Position numbers and translations under genes: made by a program. From positions 434,001-498,000 of the forward strand of contig NZ_CALFYO010000021.1 of the NCBI RefSeq assembly GCF_937952055.1: a stretch of DNA of 64,000 bases. The letters run 5' to 3'. Positions 56,403 through 64,000 of this stretch are shown here, piece by piece. The DNA is from an uncultured Piscinibacter sp. Its GTDB lineage: Bacteria > Pseudomonadota > Gammaproteobacteria > Burkholderiales > Burkholderiaceae_C. Within the stretch, counting starts at the first letter, position 1. Every line of letters begins with the position of its first letter. Below the pieces are notes generated by a model. That model had not been told where the DNA came from. It saw only the letters and a list, made by a program, of their open reading frames with translations, and did no database searches.

Positions 56403-56606
56403 TCAGACGCGGGTGGTCTGGTAGTAGCGCAGCACGTGCTGCGTTTCCTGGTAGCCACCCTTGACGGCGTCGGCTTTCGAGGTCGCGCCGGCGACCGCCT
56501 CGGCGGGCGCCTTGGGCACCACCGCGGCCACGGCGGCGAGGGCACCGGCGGTGCCGGCACCGGCGAACACGGTGCGGCGGGAGAGCTTGGGCTGTTGCTT
56601 GTCCAT
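56403..56606 (-). CDS. Formate dehydrogenase region small Tat-targeted protein
   Basis: The 67-residue protein reads MDKQQPKLSRRTVFAGAGTAGALAAVAAVVPK, a Tat signal with SRRTVFAG, followed by a short mature part with ADAVKGGYQETQHVLRYYQTTRV. This ending is the conserved mark of the small protein family found just before FDH catalytic genes. It may be a small subunit or help assembly. It is the first gene of the operon, with AGGAGG 7 bases before the ATG. The catalytic gene follows 59 bases later. Confidence 0.88.
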   Translation of the reverse strand: MDKQQPKLSRRTVFAGAGTAGALAAVAAVVPKAPAEAVAGATSKADAVKGGYQETQHVLRYYQTTRV

Positions 56607-56638
56607 CGTGGCCTCCTATGAACTCGGCACAGTCGACC

Positions 56639-56654
56639 TGTGCAAAAGTGTGCA
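56639..56654. promoter_or_regulatory. Short direct repeat TGTGCA-AAAG-TGTGCA
   Basis: Two TGTGCA hexamers lie 10 bases apart (one helical turn), 33-48 bases before the fdh operon start. This could be a regulator half-site pair or part of the core promoter. No sigma-54 -24/-12 pair with correct GG-N10-GC spacing is found in this stretch. Confidence 0.35.
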
Positions 56655-56719
56655 TATCTTAGCCATGCCTCCCGCAGTTTCGAGGGCTCCGGAGCCTTGC
56701 CCAGCGCCCCACTCGCGCC

Positions 56720-56734
56720 GCGACAAGCTGTCGC
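56720..56734. promoter_or_regulatory. Palindrome 1: GCGACA-N3-TGTCGC
   Basis: GCGACAAGCTGTCGC is an interrupted perfect palindrome, followed by AA. It lies 114 bases before the fdh operon start and 141 before the regulator start. The second near-copy is 36 bases away centre to centre. It is a likely dimer binding site, most simply of the neighbouring NtrC-type regulator. Confidence 0.75.
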
Positions 56735-56755
56735 AACGCAACGTGGGAGGGGACC

Positions 56756-56770
56756 GCGACAACTTGTCGC
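56756..56770. promoter_or_regulatory. Palindrome 2: GCGACAA-C-TTGTCGC
   Basis: GCGACAACTTGTCGC is a perfect 7-1-7 palindrome, followed by AA as in palindrome 1. A 36-bp centre spacing is about 3.4 helical turns. Tandem sites like this are typical of upstream activator sequences. Confidence 0.75.
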
Positions 56771-56874
56771 AAACAGGACCCCAGGAGACCGGGTAACTAC
56801 GGGGAGATTTCCCGGCTTGCCCGCGGCGGTTGCAGCGCCTGTGCCACAGTAGTGCCCTCTGCGGCCCCATCCCG

Positions 56875-58275
56875 ATGCCCTCGACACCGACTCCACCCGA
56901 ATGGCCCCTGGCGCATGTGCTCGTCGTCGACGACGAGGCCGGCATGCGCAACTTCCTCGAGAAGACACTGGCCAGCCGTTGCGGCGAGGTGCACAGCGCC
57001 GCCGACGCAGAGGCCGGCGACGAACTGGTGCGCAAGCACCGATACGATCTGCTCATCCTCGACATCACGCTGCCCGGCAAGGACGGCATCACGTGGCTGC
57101 GCGAATTGCGCGATCAGGGATACGGCGGCGAGGTGGTGCTCATCACCGCCTTTGCCGACCTCGACACCGCCATCGAGGCGCTGCGTGCCGGCGCGAGCGA
57201 CTTCATCCTGAAGCCCTTTCGCGTCACGCAGATCCTCAATGCCGTGCGGCGCGGACTCGAGCGTGCGCGGCTGCAGCGCGAGAACTGGGTGCTGCGGCGC
57301 GCGCTGTCGCAGCGCACCCCGGGCGCCGATGGTCTGGTCGGCCGCTCGATCGCCATCAAAGGCCTGCAGGCCGCGCTGCAGCGCGTGGCGGCGGTGAACA
57401 GCACGGTGCTGCTGATCGGGGAGTCGGGCACCGGCAAGGAGTTGGCTGCGCTGGCCCTGCACCGCAACAGCCCGCGCCGGCACGGGCCCTTCGTGCCGGT
57501 GAACTGCGCGACGATGTCACCCGAGCACATCGAGCACGAGCTGTTCGGACATGCGCCGGGCGCCGCCAAGGGGCGCGGACCGGGACGCGACGGCCTGTTC
57601 GTCTACGCGCAGGGTGGCACGCTGTTTCTCGACGAGATCGGCGACCTGCCCCTGTCGCTGCAGGCCACGCTGCTGCGCGTGCTCGAGGATCGGCGCATCC
57701 GACCCGTGGGCAGCGAGCAGCAGATCCCGGTGGACGTGCGCATCGTCGCGGCCACCAACCGCCGCCTCACCGACGAGGTGACCGAGGGCCGCTTCCGCGC
57801 CGACCTCTACTACAGGCTGCAGGTGGTGGAAATCAACCTGCCGCCGCTGCGCTCGCACAAGGAAGACATTCCCGACCTCGTCGAGCACTTCGTCGCCACG
57901 CTCGCACCGCGGCTCGGCGTGGCGCCGATGGACGTCAGCGCGGACGAGCTGGCCTACCTCGGGCAGTACGACTGGCCGGGCAACGTGCGCGAGCTACGCA
58001 ACCTGATCGAGCGCTCGCTGATCCTCGGCGCGCTGAACGTGTCGGCGCTCTATCAGAGCCTGGAACGCATGGAGAGCGAAGCGCGCGCCGCGCCCGCGGC
58101 GCGACCGACCGATCTGCATGCGCTGGAGAAGCGGCACATCCTGTCGGTGCTGGAATCGGTCGGTGGCGACAAGACGCGCGCCGCCCAGCTGCTGGGCATC
58201 TCGCGCCGCACCCTGGAGCGCCGCGTGGCGGAGTGGGGCGAGCCCGCCACGACGCGCGCGGCCCGCAGCGCCTGA
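56875..58275 (+). CDS. NtrC-family response regulator with degenerate GAFTGA loop
   Basis: The 466-residue protein has a receiver domain (about 13-130) with VVDDEAG, phospho-Asp63 in LLILDITLPGKDG and Lys in FILKPF. An AAA+ domain (about 155-385) has Walker A GESGTGKE, Walker B GGTLFLDEIGD and YDWPGNVRELRNLIERS. A Fis-type HTH closes the protein (GDKTRAAQLLGISRRTLERRVAEW). The sigma-54 contact loop, normally ELFGHxxGAFTGA, reads ELFGHAPGAAKGRGPGRDG, so GAFTGA is lost. Its start ATG 56875 is divergent from the fdh operon. It likely regulates formate dehydrogenase with the downstream kinase. Confidence 0.9.
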   Translation: MPSTPTPPEWPLAHVLVVDDEAGMRNFLEKTLASRCGEVHSAADAEAGDELVRKHRYDLLILDITLPGKDGITWLRELRDQGYGGEVVLITAFADLDTAIEALRAGASDFILKPFRVTQILNAVRRGLERARLQRENWVLRRALSQRTPGADGLVGRSIAIKGLQAALQRVAAVNSTVLLIGESGTGKELAALALHRNSPRRHGPFVPVNCATMSPEHIEHELFGHAPGAAKGRGPGRDGLFVYAQGGTLFLDEIGDLPLSLQATLLRVLEDRRIRPVGSEQQIPVDVRIVAATNRRLTDEVTEGRFRADLYYRLQVVEINLPPLRSHKEDIPDLVEHFVATLAPRLGVAPMDVSADELAYLGQYDWPGNVRELRNLIERSLILGALNVSALYQSLERMESEARAAPAARPTDLHALEKRHILSVLESVGGDKTRAAQLLGISRRTLERRVAEWGEPATTRAARSA

Positions 58276-58295
58276 GCCGCGCCGCGTCGCACCGC

Positions 58296-60287
58296 ATGCT
58301 CCGCCGCTTCCGCGACCTGCCCGTCCGCGGCAAGCTGCTCGCGATGGTGCTGGTGCCGCTGGCGGTGGTGCTGCCGCTGCTCGGCGTGATCCTGCTGGTG
58401 TGGGCCAACCTGACCTTCGACCGGCTGCTCACCACCAAGGTGCGCGCCGACCTGGCCGTGGCCAACGGCTACTTCGAGCGCGTGCTCGGCGAGGTGGGCG
58501 CCAGCGCCGCCACGGTGGCAGACTCGAACGCGCTGCACCTCGCGCTGGCCAAGCGACCGACGGAGGGGCTCGTGCCGCTGCTGCAGCACTTCAAGTCGCG
58601 CGAGGGCCTGGACTTCCTCAACCTGCGGCGCGTCGACGGCACACTGCTGGTGACGGACTTCGCACCTGCGGCCGAAGGCACAGGGGCGCCGGCCTTCCGC
58701 CCGCTGGCCGACGCCAGGCGCGAGGGCAGCGTGGAGGTGCTCTCCCCCGAGGAAATGGCCCAGCTCGCGCCGGCCCTGTTGCCGCGCGTCACCGTGCCGC
58801 TGGTCGACACGCGCAACGCGGCGCCGACCACGCGCTCACAGGAAGACCGGGCCATGGTCGTCGTCGCCAGCGCGCCGGTGATCGCGCCCGATGGACGGCA
58901 CCTCGGCCACGTGCAAGCCGGCATGCTGCTCAACCGCAACCTCCCGTTCATCGACCACATCAACGAGATCGTCTACCCCGCCGGCTCGCTGCCCTTCGGC
59001 AGCCAGGGCACCGCCACGCTGTTCCTCGACGATGTCCGCATCAGCACCAACGTCCGGCTGTTCGGCGACGACCCGGGCCAGCGCGCCATTGGCACGCGCG
59101 TCTCGGGGACGGTGCGCGACGCGGTGCTCGGGCGCGGCAGCACCTGGCTCGACCGTGCCTTCGTGGTGAGCGACTGGTACGTGTCCGGCTACCAGCCGCT
59201 CGTCGACGGCGCCGGGCAGCGCGTCGGCATGCTCTACGTCGGCTTCCTCGAGCAGCCCTTCACGCTGCTGAAATTCGGCGCGCTCGCTGCCATCGGCGCG
59301 ATCTTCTTCGCGGTGATGGTCGCCGCGGCGATGGTCTCGCTGCGCGGTGCACGCGCCATCTTCGGCCCCATCGAGCAGATGGCGCAGACCATGCAGCGCA
59401 TCGAGGGCGGCGAGATGGACTCGCGCGTCGGCCCCGTCCGCAGCCACGACGAGGTCGGCCAGCTTGCCGGCCACCTCGACCACCTGCTCGACGTCATCGC
59501 CGACAAGACACGTGCACTGGAACGCTGGAACGCCGAGCTCGACGCCAAGGTGGCCGAGCGAACGCGTGCGCTGGAAGCCGCCCAGCAGCAGCTGGTGCGC
59601 AGCGAGAAGCTCGCCGCGGTCGGCCAGCTCACCGCCAGCATCGCCCACGAAGTCAACAACCCGATTGCGGTGATCCAGGGGAACCTCGACCTGGCGCGCG
59701 AGCTGCTCGGCGAGGACGTGCATCGTGTGCACGGCGAGCTGAAGCTGGTCGACGAGCAGGTCGAGCGCATGCGACTCATCGTCACGCAGCTGCTGCAGTT
59801 CGCGCGGCCGAACGAGTTCGCCGGCTACATCGACGAGGTCGACACCGCGCAGGCGCTCGAGAGCTGCCTGGTGCTGGTGGCGCACCTGCTCTCGCGCACC
59901 CGCATCGCGCTGGTCAAGGACCTGCGCGCCACGCGCAGGCCGGCGGTGAACCGCAACGAGTTGCAGCAGGTGATCGTGAATCTGCTCGTCAACGCCATCC
60001 ACGCCATGCCGGATGGAGGCACGCTGACGCTGACCTCGCGCGACGTCGGCGAGGACGGCGTCGAGATCGACGTTGCCGACACTGGTGTCGGACTCCCGCC
60101 GGACCTGCTCGCCGAGCTGTTCCAGCCCTTCGTCACGCGCAAGAAGGACGGCACCGGTCTGGGCCTGTGGATCAGCCGCAGCATCGTCGAACGCTACGGC
60201 GGCGACATCCGCGCCGCCAACCGCGCCGACGGCCGGGTCGGGGCGGCATTCACGGTGTTGCTGCGCGTCGACGGGCGCGCCGTCTGA
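58296..60287 (+). CDS. Sensor histidine kinase with periplasmic Cache-type domain
   Basis: The 663-residue kinase has TM1 (about 13-38), a large periplasmic region (about 40-325) of double Cache type ending YVSGYQPLVDGAGQRVGMLYVGFLEQP, TM2 (about 333-356), HAMP, coiled coil, and an NtrB-like kinase core. The core has SIAHEVNNPIAVIQGNLDLARE with the phospho-His, NLLVNAIHAMPDGG, DTGVGLPPDLL and GTGLGLWISRSIVERYGG. It lies 20 bases after the regulator. The ligand is unknown; formate or a related small acid is a guess. Confidence 0.92.
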   Translation: MLRRFRDLPVRGKLLAMVLVPLAVVLPLLGVILLVWANLTFDRLLTTKVRADLAVANGYFERVLGEVGASAATVADSNALHLALAKRPTEGLVPLLQHFKSREGLDFLNLRRVDGTLLVTDFAPAAEGTGAPAFRPLADARREGSVEVLSPEEMAQLAPALLPRVTVPLVDTRNAAPTTRSQEDRAMVVVASAPVIAPDGRHLGHVQAGMLLNRNLPFIDHINEIVYPAGSLPFGSQGTATLFLDDVRISTNVRLFGDDPGQRAIGTRVSGTVRDAVLGRGSTWLDRAFVVSDWYVSGYQPLVDGAGQRVGMLYVGFLEQPFTLLKFGALAAIGAIFFAVMVAAAMVSLRGARAIFGPIEQMAQTMQRIEGGEMDSRVGPVRSHDEVGQLAGHLDHLLDVIADKTRALERWNAELDAKVAERTRALEAAQQQLVRSEKLAAVGQLTASIAHEVNNPIAVIQGNLDLARELLGEDVHRVHGELKLVDEQVERMRLIVTQLLQFARPNEFAGYIDEVDTAQALESCLVLVAHLLSRTRIALVKDLRATRRPAVNRNELQQVIVNLLVNAIHAMPDGGTLTLTSRDVGEDGVEIDVADTGVGLPPDLLAELFQPFVTRKKDGTGLGLWISRSIVERYGGDIRAANRADGRVGAAFTVLLRVDGRAV

Positions 60288-60288
60288 T

Positions 60289-60921
60289 CTACAGCTCGAG
60301 CAGGTCGAAGCCCTGCGTTTCCACCTGCAGGAAGGCGCGGGTCAGGTCGGCCAGCGCGGCGTACAACTGCGCGCGCGGATGCGCGCCCACTGCATCGCAC
60401 AGCTTCTCGCCCCAAGGCTGCAGATGGCTGCGGAAGAAGCGCCGCTGGCGCTCCAGGTTGCACACCGCCACGTCGTCTCCGGCAATCAGGTAGCGCATCA
60501 CCTCGCACAGCGCGGCGATGTGGTCCTCGGTCTCGCCGCGCTGCTCGTCGCGCGCCAGGCCCAGCGCGGCGAGATCGTCACGCAGCACGGCCAGCGGACG
60601 TTCGTTGAGGAAGCCGGCGAGGTAGTAGGAGCCGTAGAGGAACACCTCCGGCTTGCCCACGCCGAGGAACAGCGCGTCGTACTCCTGCGCCGCGGCTTGC
60701 GGCGTGGTGGCGCGCATCGCCGCCACCAGTGCGGCCCAGGGCCCTTCGAGGAAGGCACCCTCCTGCGGGGCCTGAGTCACCGCGACGCGGAACTGCTCGA
60801 GCAACGCCTCGTCCGGCGCGGCCATCCACAGCCGCGCCAGCAGGCCGTAGAGCTCGGCGCGCGCGAGCTCCTCGCTGTCGTCCGCGGTCGCAAAGCTGAG
60901 GGCGGTCAGTCTGTCGCTCAT
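60289..60921 (-). CDS. TorD/DmsD-family chaperone for formate dehydrogenase
   Basis: The 210-residue all-helical protein starts MSDRLTALSFATADDSEELARAELYGLLARLWMAAPDEALLEQF and has YDALFLGVGKPEVFLYGSYYLAGFLNERPLAVLRDDLAALGL and EDHIAALCEVMRYLIAGDD, the conserved GYxx-like and E/D-H patterns of TorD chaperones. Such proteins bind molybdoenzyme precursors and check Tat export. It overlaps the polyferredoxin gene by four bases and converges on the kinase gene. Confidence 0.9.
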   Translation of the reverse strand: MSDRLTALSFATADDSEELARAELYGLLARLWMAAPDEALLEQFRVAVTQAPQEGAFLEGPWAALVAAMRATTPQAAAQEYDALFLGVGKPEVFLYGSYYLAGFLNERPLAVLRDDLAALGLARDEQRGETEDHIAALCEVMRYLIAGDDVAVCNLERQRRFFRSHLQPWGEKLCDAVGAHPRAQLYAALADLTRAFLQVETQGFDLLEL

Positions 60922-63098
60922 AGGTCGGTGATCTTGGTCTCGTTCGGGTTGCTGTAGATGTCGGCCACGCGACAGTCGCCGCACATCTGCAGCCGCTTCA
61001 GCGCCTCGCCCTGGAAGGCGCTGTGGCCGGAGAGCTTGGTGATCATGCTCTCGATGGCGCGCAGCGTGCCGAAGGGCTTGCCGCAGCGGATACAGCGGTA
61101 GGGCTCGGCCTCGTTGAGCACGCGCGCCGACTTGCGCGCCTTGCCGCCTTCGACCAGCCACAGCCGCGGTTGCAGCGTGATCGCGTCCTCCGGGCAGGTG
61201 GTGGCGCACAGTCCGCACTGGACGCAGTTCTTCTCGATGAACCTGAGCTGGGGCTTTTCCGGGTTGTCCGCCAGCGCGCTCTCCGGGCAGGCGCCGACGC
61301 AGCTCAGGCACAACGTGCACTTGGCGGCGTCGACGCGCAGCGTCCCGAAGGGCGAGCCGGCAGCGGGCAGGGCGATCTCGTCGGCGGCAGCCGGCGCCTG
61401 CGCCAGCAGGTGGTCGAGCGCGAGGTCCAGCGTGGCGCGCTTCTCGGCCTGCACAGCCAGTGCGGCGGGACTCGCCACGCCCTGCGCGGCGGGGCTTCGC
61501 AGCGCGTAGTCCAGCGCGGCGAGGTCGCGCGCATCGCGCACCTCGATGCACTTGAAGTGCTCGCCGCGGTAGCCGAGCCCGCTCAGGATGGCCTGCGCCA
61601 CCGCCATCTGCTCGGACAGCGCCTGGCGGTACTCGGGCGCCTCCTCGTCGGTGAGCAGCACCCAGACCTGGCTCGCGCCGCAGGCGATGGCCGACAGCCA
61701 CAGGTCCAGGCCGGTGCTCGCCGTGTGCCACAGCGCCACCGGCAGCACGCGCGCCGGCACCCCGCGCACGTTCTCGTCGGTGCGCGCGGCGCGGCCGAGT
61801 TCGCCGATCAGGCGCGTGCCGGCGCCCTCGCTGTGCAGCAGCAGCGCCGCATCCTTGCCGCCGGCCTGCCGGTAGGCGGTCAGCATGGTGCGCAGCCTGC
61901 GGCCCTGGTCTGCCGGACCGGGATAGCCGAACGCAAGCGCGCCGCTCGGGCACACCGTGCTGCAGGCGCCGCAGCCCACGCACAGGTGCGGCTCGACGAC
62001 GATGCCACCAGCCTGATCGCCCTTGGCCTTGCCCTTGCGCGAGGCATCGCTGCGGATCGCGCGCGCCGAGCAGACGTCGATGCAGGCACTGCAGCCGATC
62101 TGCTCGTTGCGGCTGTGCGCGCACAGCTTCTGCCGGTACTGGAAGAACTTCGGTTTCTCGAACTCGCCGGTCAGCTCGCGCAGCTTGAGCACCGCGTCGA
62201 TCAGCTTGCGCTCGCTGTCGCCGCTGCGCCCGACGTGGAAGTAACCCTGGGGCGGCTGGTGCATCGTGAACGCCGGGCTCTCGCGCAGGTCGAGCACGAG
62301 GTCGAAGCCCTCCGCGACCTGCTGCGGCACACGCTGGAAGTCGATCGCGCCGGCCGCATCGCACACCTTCACGCAGTCGCGGTGGCTCTTGCAGGCCGAC
62401 AGGTCGACCTGGTAGCTGAAGTCGATCGCGCCCTCGGGGCAGGCGTCGATGCAGGCGTTGCAGCGCGTGCACAGGTCCAGGTCGATCGGGTTGCCGCTTT
62501 CCCACTCGGCGTGGAAGGCGCCCAGCCAGCCGCCGAGCCTGGTCAGCCGGCCCGCCTGCACGGCACGCTCGCGCGCCTGCGGCAGCGCGCCGCCCGGTCG
62601 GTCGACGAGCAGCGTCACCTCGAGCTTGTCGGCCAGCATCGCGGCGGCCCGCTCGGCCGCGTCGGCACCGCCGATCACCAGGCAGCGGCCCTGCGAACGG
62701 TAGCTGACCGTCGCCACCGGGTCGGGGTCGGGCAACTGGGCCGCGGCGATCAGCGCGGCGAACTTCGGCGCGGCCTCCTTCGCATCCTTGGACCAGCCGC
62801 CGGTCTCGCGGATGTTCACGAAGCGGATCGGCCGCTCGGCCAGGCCCGGCGCGCCCTCGGTCTGCTCGTTCAGCTCGAGGAAGAGCCTGCGCTCCTGCGT
62901 GCAGGCGACGAGCAGGTCATCGCCCTCCTTGGCGGCACGCTGGAACGCGCCGGCCTCGCGGCGGCACAGCAGCGTGTGGACGGTGTCGAGCCCGTCAGCG
63001 CTCGCCAGCGGCGTCTTCGCCAGCGCCTGACTCACCGGCGCCAGGCTCTGCGGGCTCAGCGGCATCGTGCGATTGCAGTCGCAGATCAGCGTTCTCAT
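60918..63098 (-). CDS. Large polyferredoxin of the formate dehydrogenase locus
   Basis: The 726-residue protein begins MRTLICDCNRTMPLSPQSL and has at least six ferredoxin-type Cys clusters, including CTRCNACIDACPEGAIDF, CSACIDVCSARAI, CVGCGACSTVCPSGAL, CTLCLSCVGACPESAL and CVQCGLCATTCPEDAI. A nucleotide-binding-like stretch (CLVIGGADAAERAAAMLA) and a C-terminal CIRCGKPFGTLRAIESM...CGDCRV site are also present. It may pass electrons to cofactor assembly or to another acceptor. It overlaps the DUF3306 gene by 104 bases at its start. Confidence 0.9.
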   Translation of the reverse strand: MRTLICDCNRTMPLSPQSLAPVSQALAKTPLASADGLDTVHTLLCRREAGAFQRAAKEGDDLLVACTQERRLFLELNEQTEGAPGLAERPIRFVNIRETGGWSKDAKEAAPKFAALIAAAQLPDPDPVATVSYRSQGRCLVIGGADAAERAAAMLADKLEVTLLVDRPGGALPQARERAVQAGRLTRLGGWLGAFHAEWESGNPIDLDLCTRCNACIDACPEGAIDFSYQVDLSACKSHRDCVKVCDAAGAIDFQRVPQQVAEGFDLVLDLRESPAFTMHQPPQGYFHVGRSGDSERKLIDAVLKLRELTGEFEKPKFFQYRQKLCAHSRNEQIGCSACIDVCSARAIRSDASRKGKAKGDQAGGIVVEPHLCVGCGACSTVCPSGALAFGYPGPADQGRRLRTMLTAYRQAGGKDAALLLHSEGAGTRLIGELGRAARTDENVRGVPARVLPVALWHTASTGLDLWLSAIACGASQVWVLLTDEEAPEYRQALSEQMAVAQAILSGLGYRGEHFKCIEVRDARDLAALDYALRSPAAQGVASPAALAVQAEKRATLDLALDHLLAQAPAAADEIALPAAGSPFGTLRVDAAKCTLCLSCVGACPESALADNPEKPQLRFIEKNCVQCGLCATTCPEDAITLQPRLWLVEGGKARKSARVLNEAEPYRCIRCGKPFGTLRAIESMITKLSGHSAFQGEALKRLQMCGDCRVADIYSNPNETKITDL

Positions 63099-63621
63099 CG
63101 GGCAACTCTTCCATGATGTCGTTCGGCGCCGCGCCGTCGGCCGGGGCGGCAGCCTCGCCGGCCACGCGGGCCGGCTTCTTCTCGTCGGTGAACAGCCCGA
63201 GGAATTGCGACTGCGCCATCTTGCGCAGCATGCCCGCGGGCAGCGGGTCGGGCTTGCCGTAGTCGTCGATGTAGATGTCCAGGCCGTCCATCACGTTGAA
63301 CTGCGGATCGGCGAACAGCTTCTTCAGCGCCGCGTTCTTCACGCTCGGGTCGACGTCGCGGGCGACGAAGCGGGTGAAGTCCGAGGCGGGTGTCAGCGCG
63401 GCCACGTCCTCCAGCGTCGGCGGCGCTTCGGCCGGGATTTCGGGCGGGGCCTGCGTCTCGAACGCGATCGGTGCGGCCGGGGGAGTCTCCACTTGCGGCG
63501 GCGAAGGCGGCTCGACCTTGGCGCCAGGTGCGCCCGGCGGCGCCTCGGCCGCCTCGCGGCCCTCGCGCACCAGCGCCTTGCGCCGCGACCAGCGCGAGAG
63601 GAAGCCGTCCCCGTTGCTCAT
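62995..63621 (-). CDS. DUF3306 family protein
   Basis: The 208-residue protein starts MSNGDGFLSRWSRRKALVREG and has a Pro/Ala-rich middle, then the family part LTPASDFTRFVARDVDPSVKNAALKKLFADPQFNVMDGLDIYIDDYGKPDPLPAGMLRKM. DUF3306 proteins occur only beside formate dehydrogenase genes and are of unknown role. The C-terminal 35 residues overlap the polyferredoxin start by 104 bases in another frame. Confidence 0.9.
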   Translation of the reverse strand: MSNGDGFLSRWSRRKALVREGREAAEAPPGAPGAKVEPPSPPQVETPPAAPIAFETQAPPEIPAEAPPTLEDVAALTPASDFTRFVARDVDPSVKNAALKKLFADPQFNVMDGLDIYIDDYGKPDPLPAGMLRKMAQSQFLGLFTDEKKPARVAGEAAAPADGAAPNDIMEELPDENADLRLQSHDAAEPAEPGAGESGAGEDAAGER

Positions 63622-63628
63622 GGGCGCC

Positions 63629-64000
63629 TCACGGCCCGCGCTGATCCGGCGCCCGGAACGACGCCGGACGCTTGCGCTGCTTGGGCTCGGGCCTGTAGTT
63701 CGTGTCGGTGAACGCCTGCAGCCAGTCGCGCAGTTCCGCCTGCAGCGGCACGTTGTCGACGCGCTCCTGGGCGTCCATGCGGCGACCGGCCTCGTTGTAC
63801 GACAGCGTCACCTGCTCGGGCCAGGCGCGCGACGGATCCTCGTCGTCGCTGCGCCAGACGACGAACCACACCGGTGCGCCGCTGGTCAGATTCAGGTAGT
63901 AGCCCTCGCCCTCGTCGGCGAACAGTTCGACCGTGAAGCCGGGGTGCAGCGTGCGCTGTAGCTTGCCGTCGTCGCGCAGCACGCGGGGCGCGTCGCCGAA
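63629..64000 (-). CDS. DUF3305 family protein, N-terminus beyond the window
   Basis: The frame is open at the window end, reading FGDAPRVLRDDGKLQRTLHPGFTVELFADEGEGYYLNLTSGAPVWFVVWRSDDEDPSRAWPEQVTLSYNEAGRRMDAQERVDNVPLQAELRDWLQAF and ending FRAPDQRGP. This matches the C-terminal two thirds of DUF3305, the usual upstream partner of DUF3306 in formate dehydrogenase clusters. The apparent start at 63982 is internal to the family domain, so the true start lies beyond 64000. Confidence 0.88.
   Translation of the reverse strand, partial: FGDAPRVLRDDGKLQRTLHPGFTVELFADEGEGYYLNLTSGAPVWFVVWRSDDEDPSRAWPEQVTLSYNEAGRRMDAQERVDNVPLQAELRDWLQAFTDTNYRPEPKQRKRPASFRAPDQRGP

Noticed and set aside
52750..56424. 1224-residue plus-strand frame opposite the formate dehydrogenase genes
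   Set aside because: Long antisense frames are expected in high-GC DNA; the minus strand carries the FeS and molybdopterin motifs.
56600..56660. Possible sigma-54 promoter GGC-TAAGATAT-GCA before the fdh operon
   Set aside because: Spacing between GG and GC is 9 bases, not 10, and the flanking consensus is poor.

Overview
The window is high-GC chromosomal DNA from a betaproteobacterium, most likely order Burkholderiales (Rubrivivax/Leptothrix/Piscinibacter-like). This is inferred from the codon use and GC content, from gene neighbourhoods such as tolB-pal-cpoB, nadD-rsfS-rlmH-maf-rng and a membrane formate dehydrogenase with DUF3305/DUF3306 partners, and from the protein families present. 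No 16S gene or database search was available, so the genus is not assigned.

Layout. 1-1346: the 5' end of a DUF748 gene and a YdcF-like gene. 1354-12175: a genomic island of about 10.8 kb inserted in a tRNA-Lys(CTT) gene. A perfect 48-bp direct repeat (1354-1401 and 12128-12175) marks its ends. It carries a dead tyrosine integrase, an intradiol dioxygenase divergent from an MFS transporter, an IS91-type transposase relic, a large secreted subtilisin-like protease, the 3' half of an OLD-type nuclease gene and long non-coding stretches with degenerate repeats. 12129-17837 (minus): two tRNA-Lys genes, tcdA and a YeeE-type sulfur transporter, the Tol-Pal genes tolB-pal-cpoB, and a glycosyltransferase. 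17911-24309: msbA, an AhpD-like gene, three more glycosyltransferases and a methyltransferase, which together look like an LPS or surface-polysaccharide locus. 24331-31799 (minus): housekeeping genes rng-maf-rlmH-rsfS-nadD-hemF-acyltransferase-purD-yebC. 31905-38849: a HerA-like ATPase, an M14 carboxypeptidase lipoprotein, small membrane or secreted proteins, and glnS. 38868-43233 (minus): a c-di-GMP and phosphorelay cluster of a frameshifted diguanylate cyclase, a REC-PAS-GGDEF-EAL protein and an Hpt protein. Next comes a damaged junction with a 5'-truncated flgM, then flgN. 44501-50091: SOS-type dinB, a LysR regulator, an FMN-dependent L-lactate dehydrogenase, a zinc metallopeptidase, dcd and an Mpo1-like gene.

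50092-64000 is a dedicated formate respiration module. It holds the catalytic subunit with a Tat signal and a Cys molybdenum ligand, a four-cluster FeS subunit, a cytochrome b gamma subunit, a small Tat-targeted subunit, FdhD, a TorD-like chaperone, a large polyferredoxin, and DUF3306 and DUF3305 proteins. A divergent NtrC-type regulator and sensor kinase sit in the middle. Two near-identical palindromes (GCGACA-N3-TGTCGC, centres 36 bp apart) lie between the regulator and the structural operon. The regulator's GAFTGA loop is degenerate, so sigma-54 activation is doubtful.

The most interesting items are: (i) the regulator with its twin operators; (ii) a dinB promoter in which a perfect LexA box spans the -10 element and the ATG, suggesting a leaderless SOS transcript; (iii) rsfS with no ATG/GTG/TTG at the conserved start but a CTG behind a good ribosome binding site, plus a histone-H1-like tail; (iv) the tRNA-Lys island that replaced the tRNA terminator; and (v) the head-to-head damaged junction at flgM. 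I did not find a wholly new system that I could defend from sequence alone.
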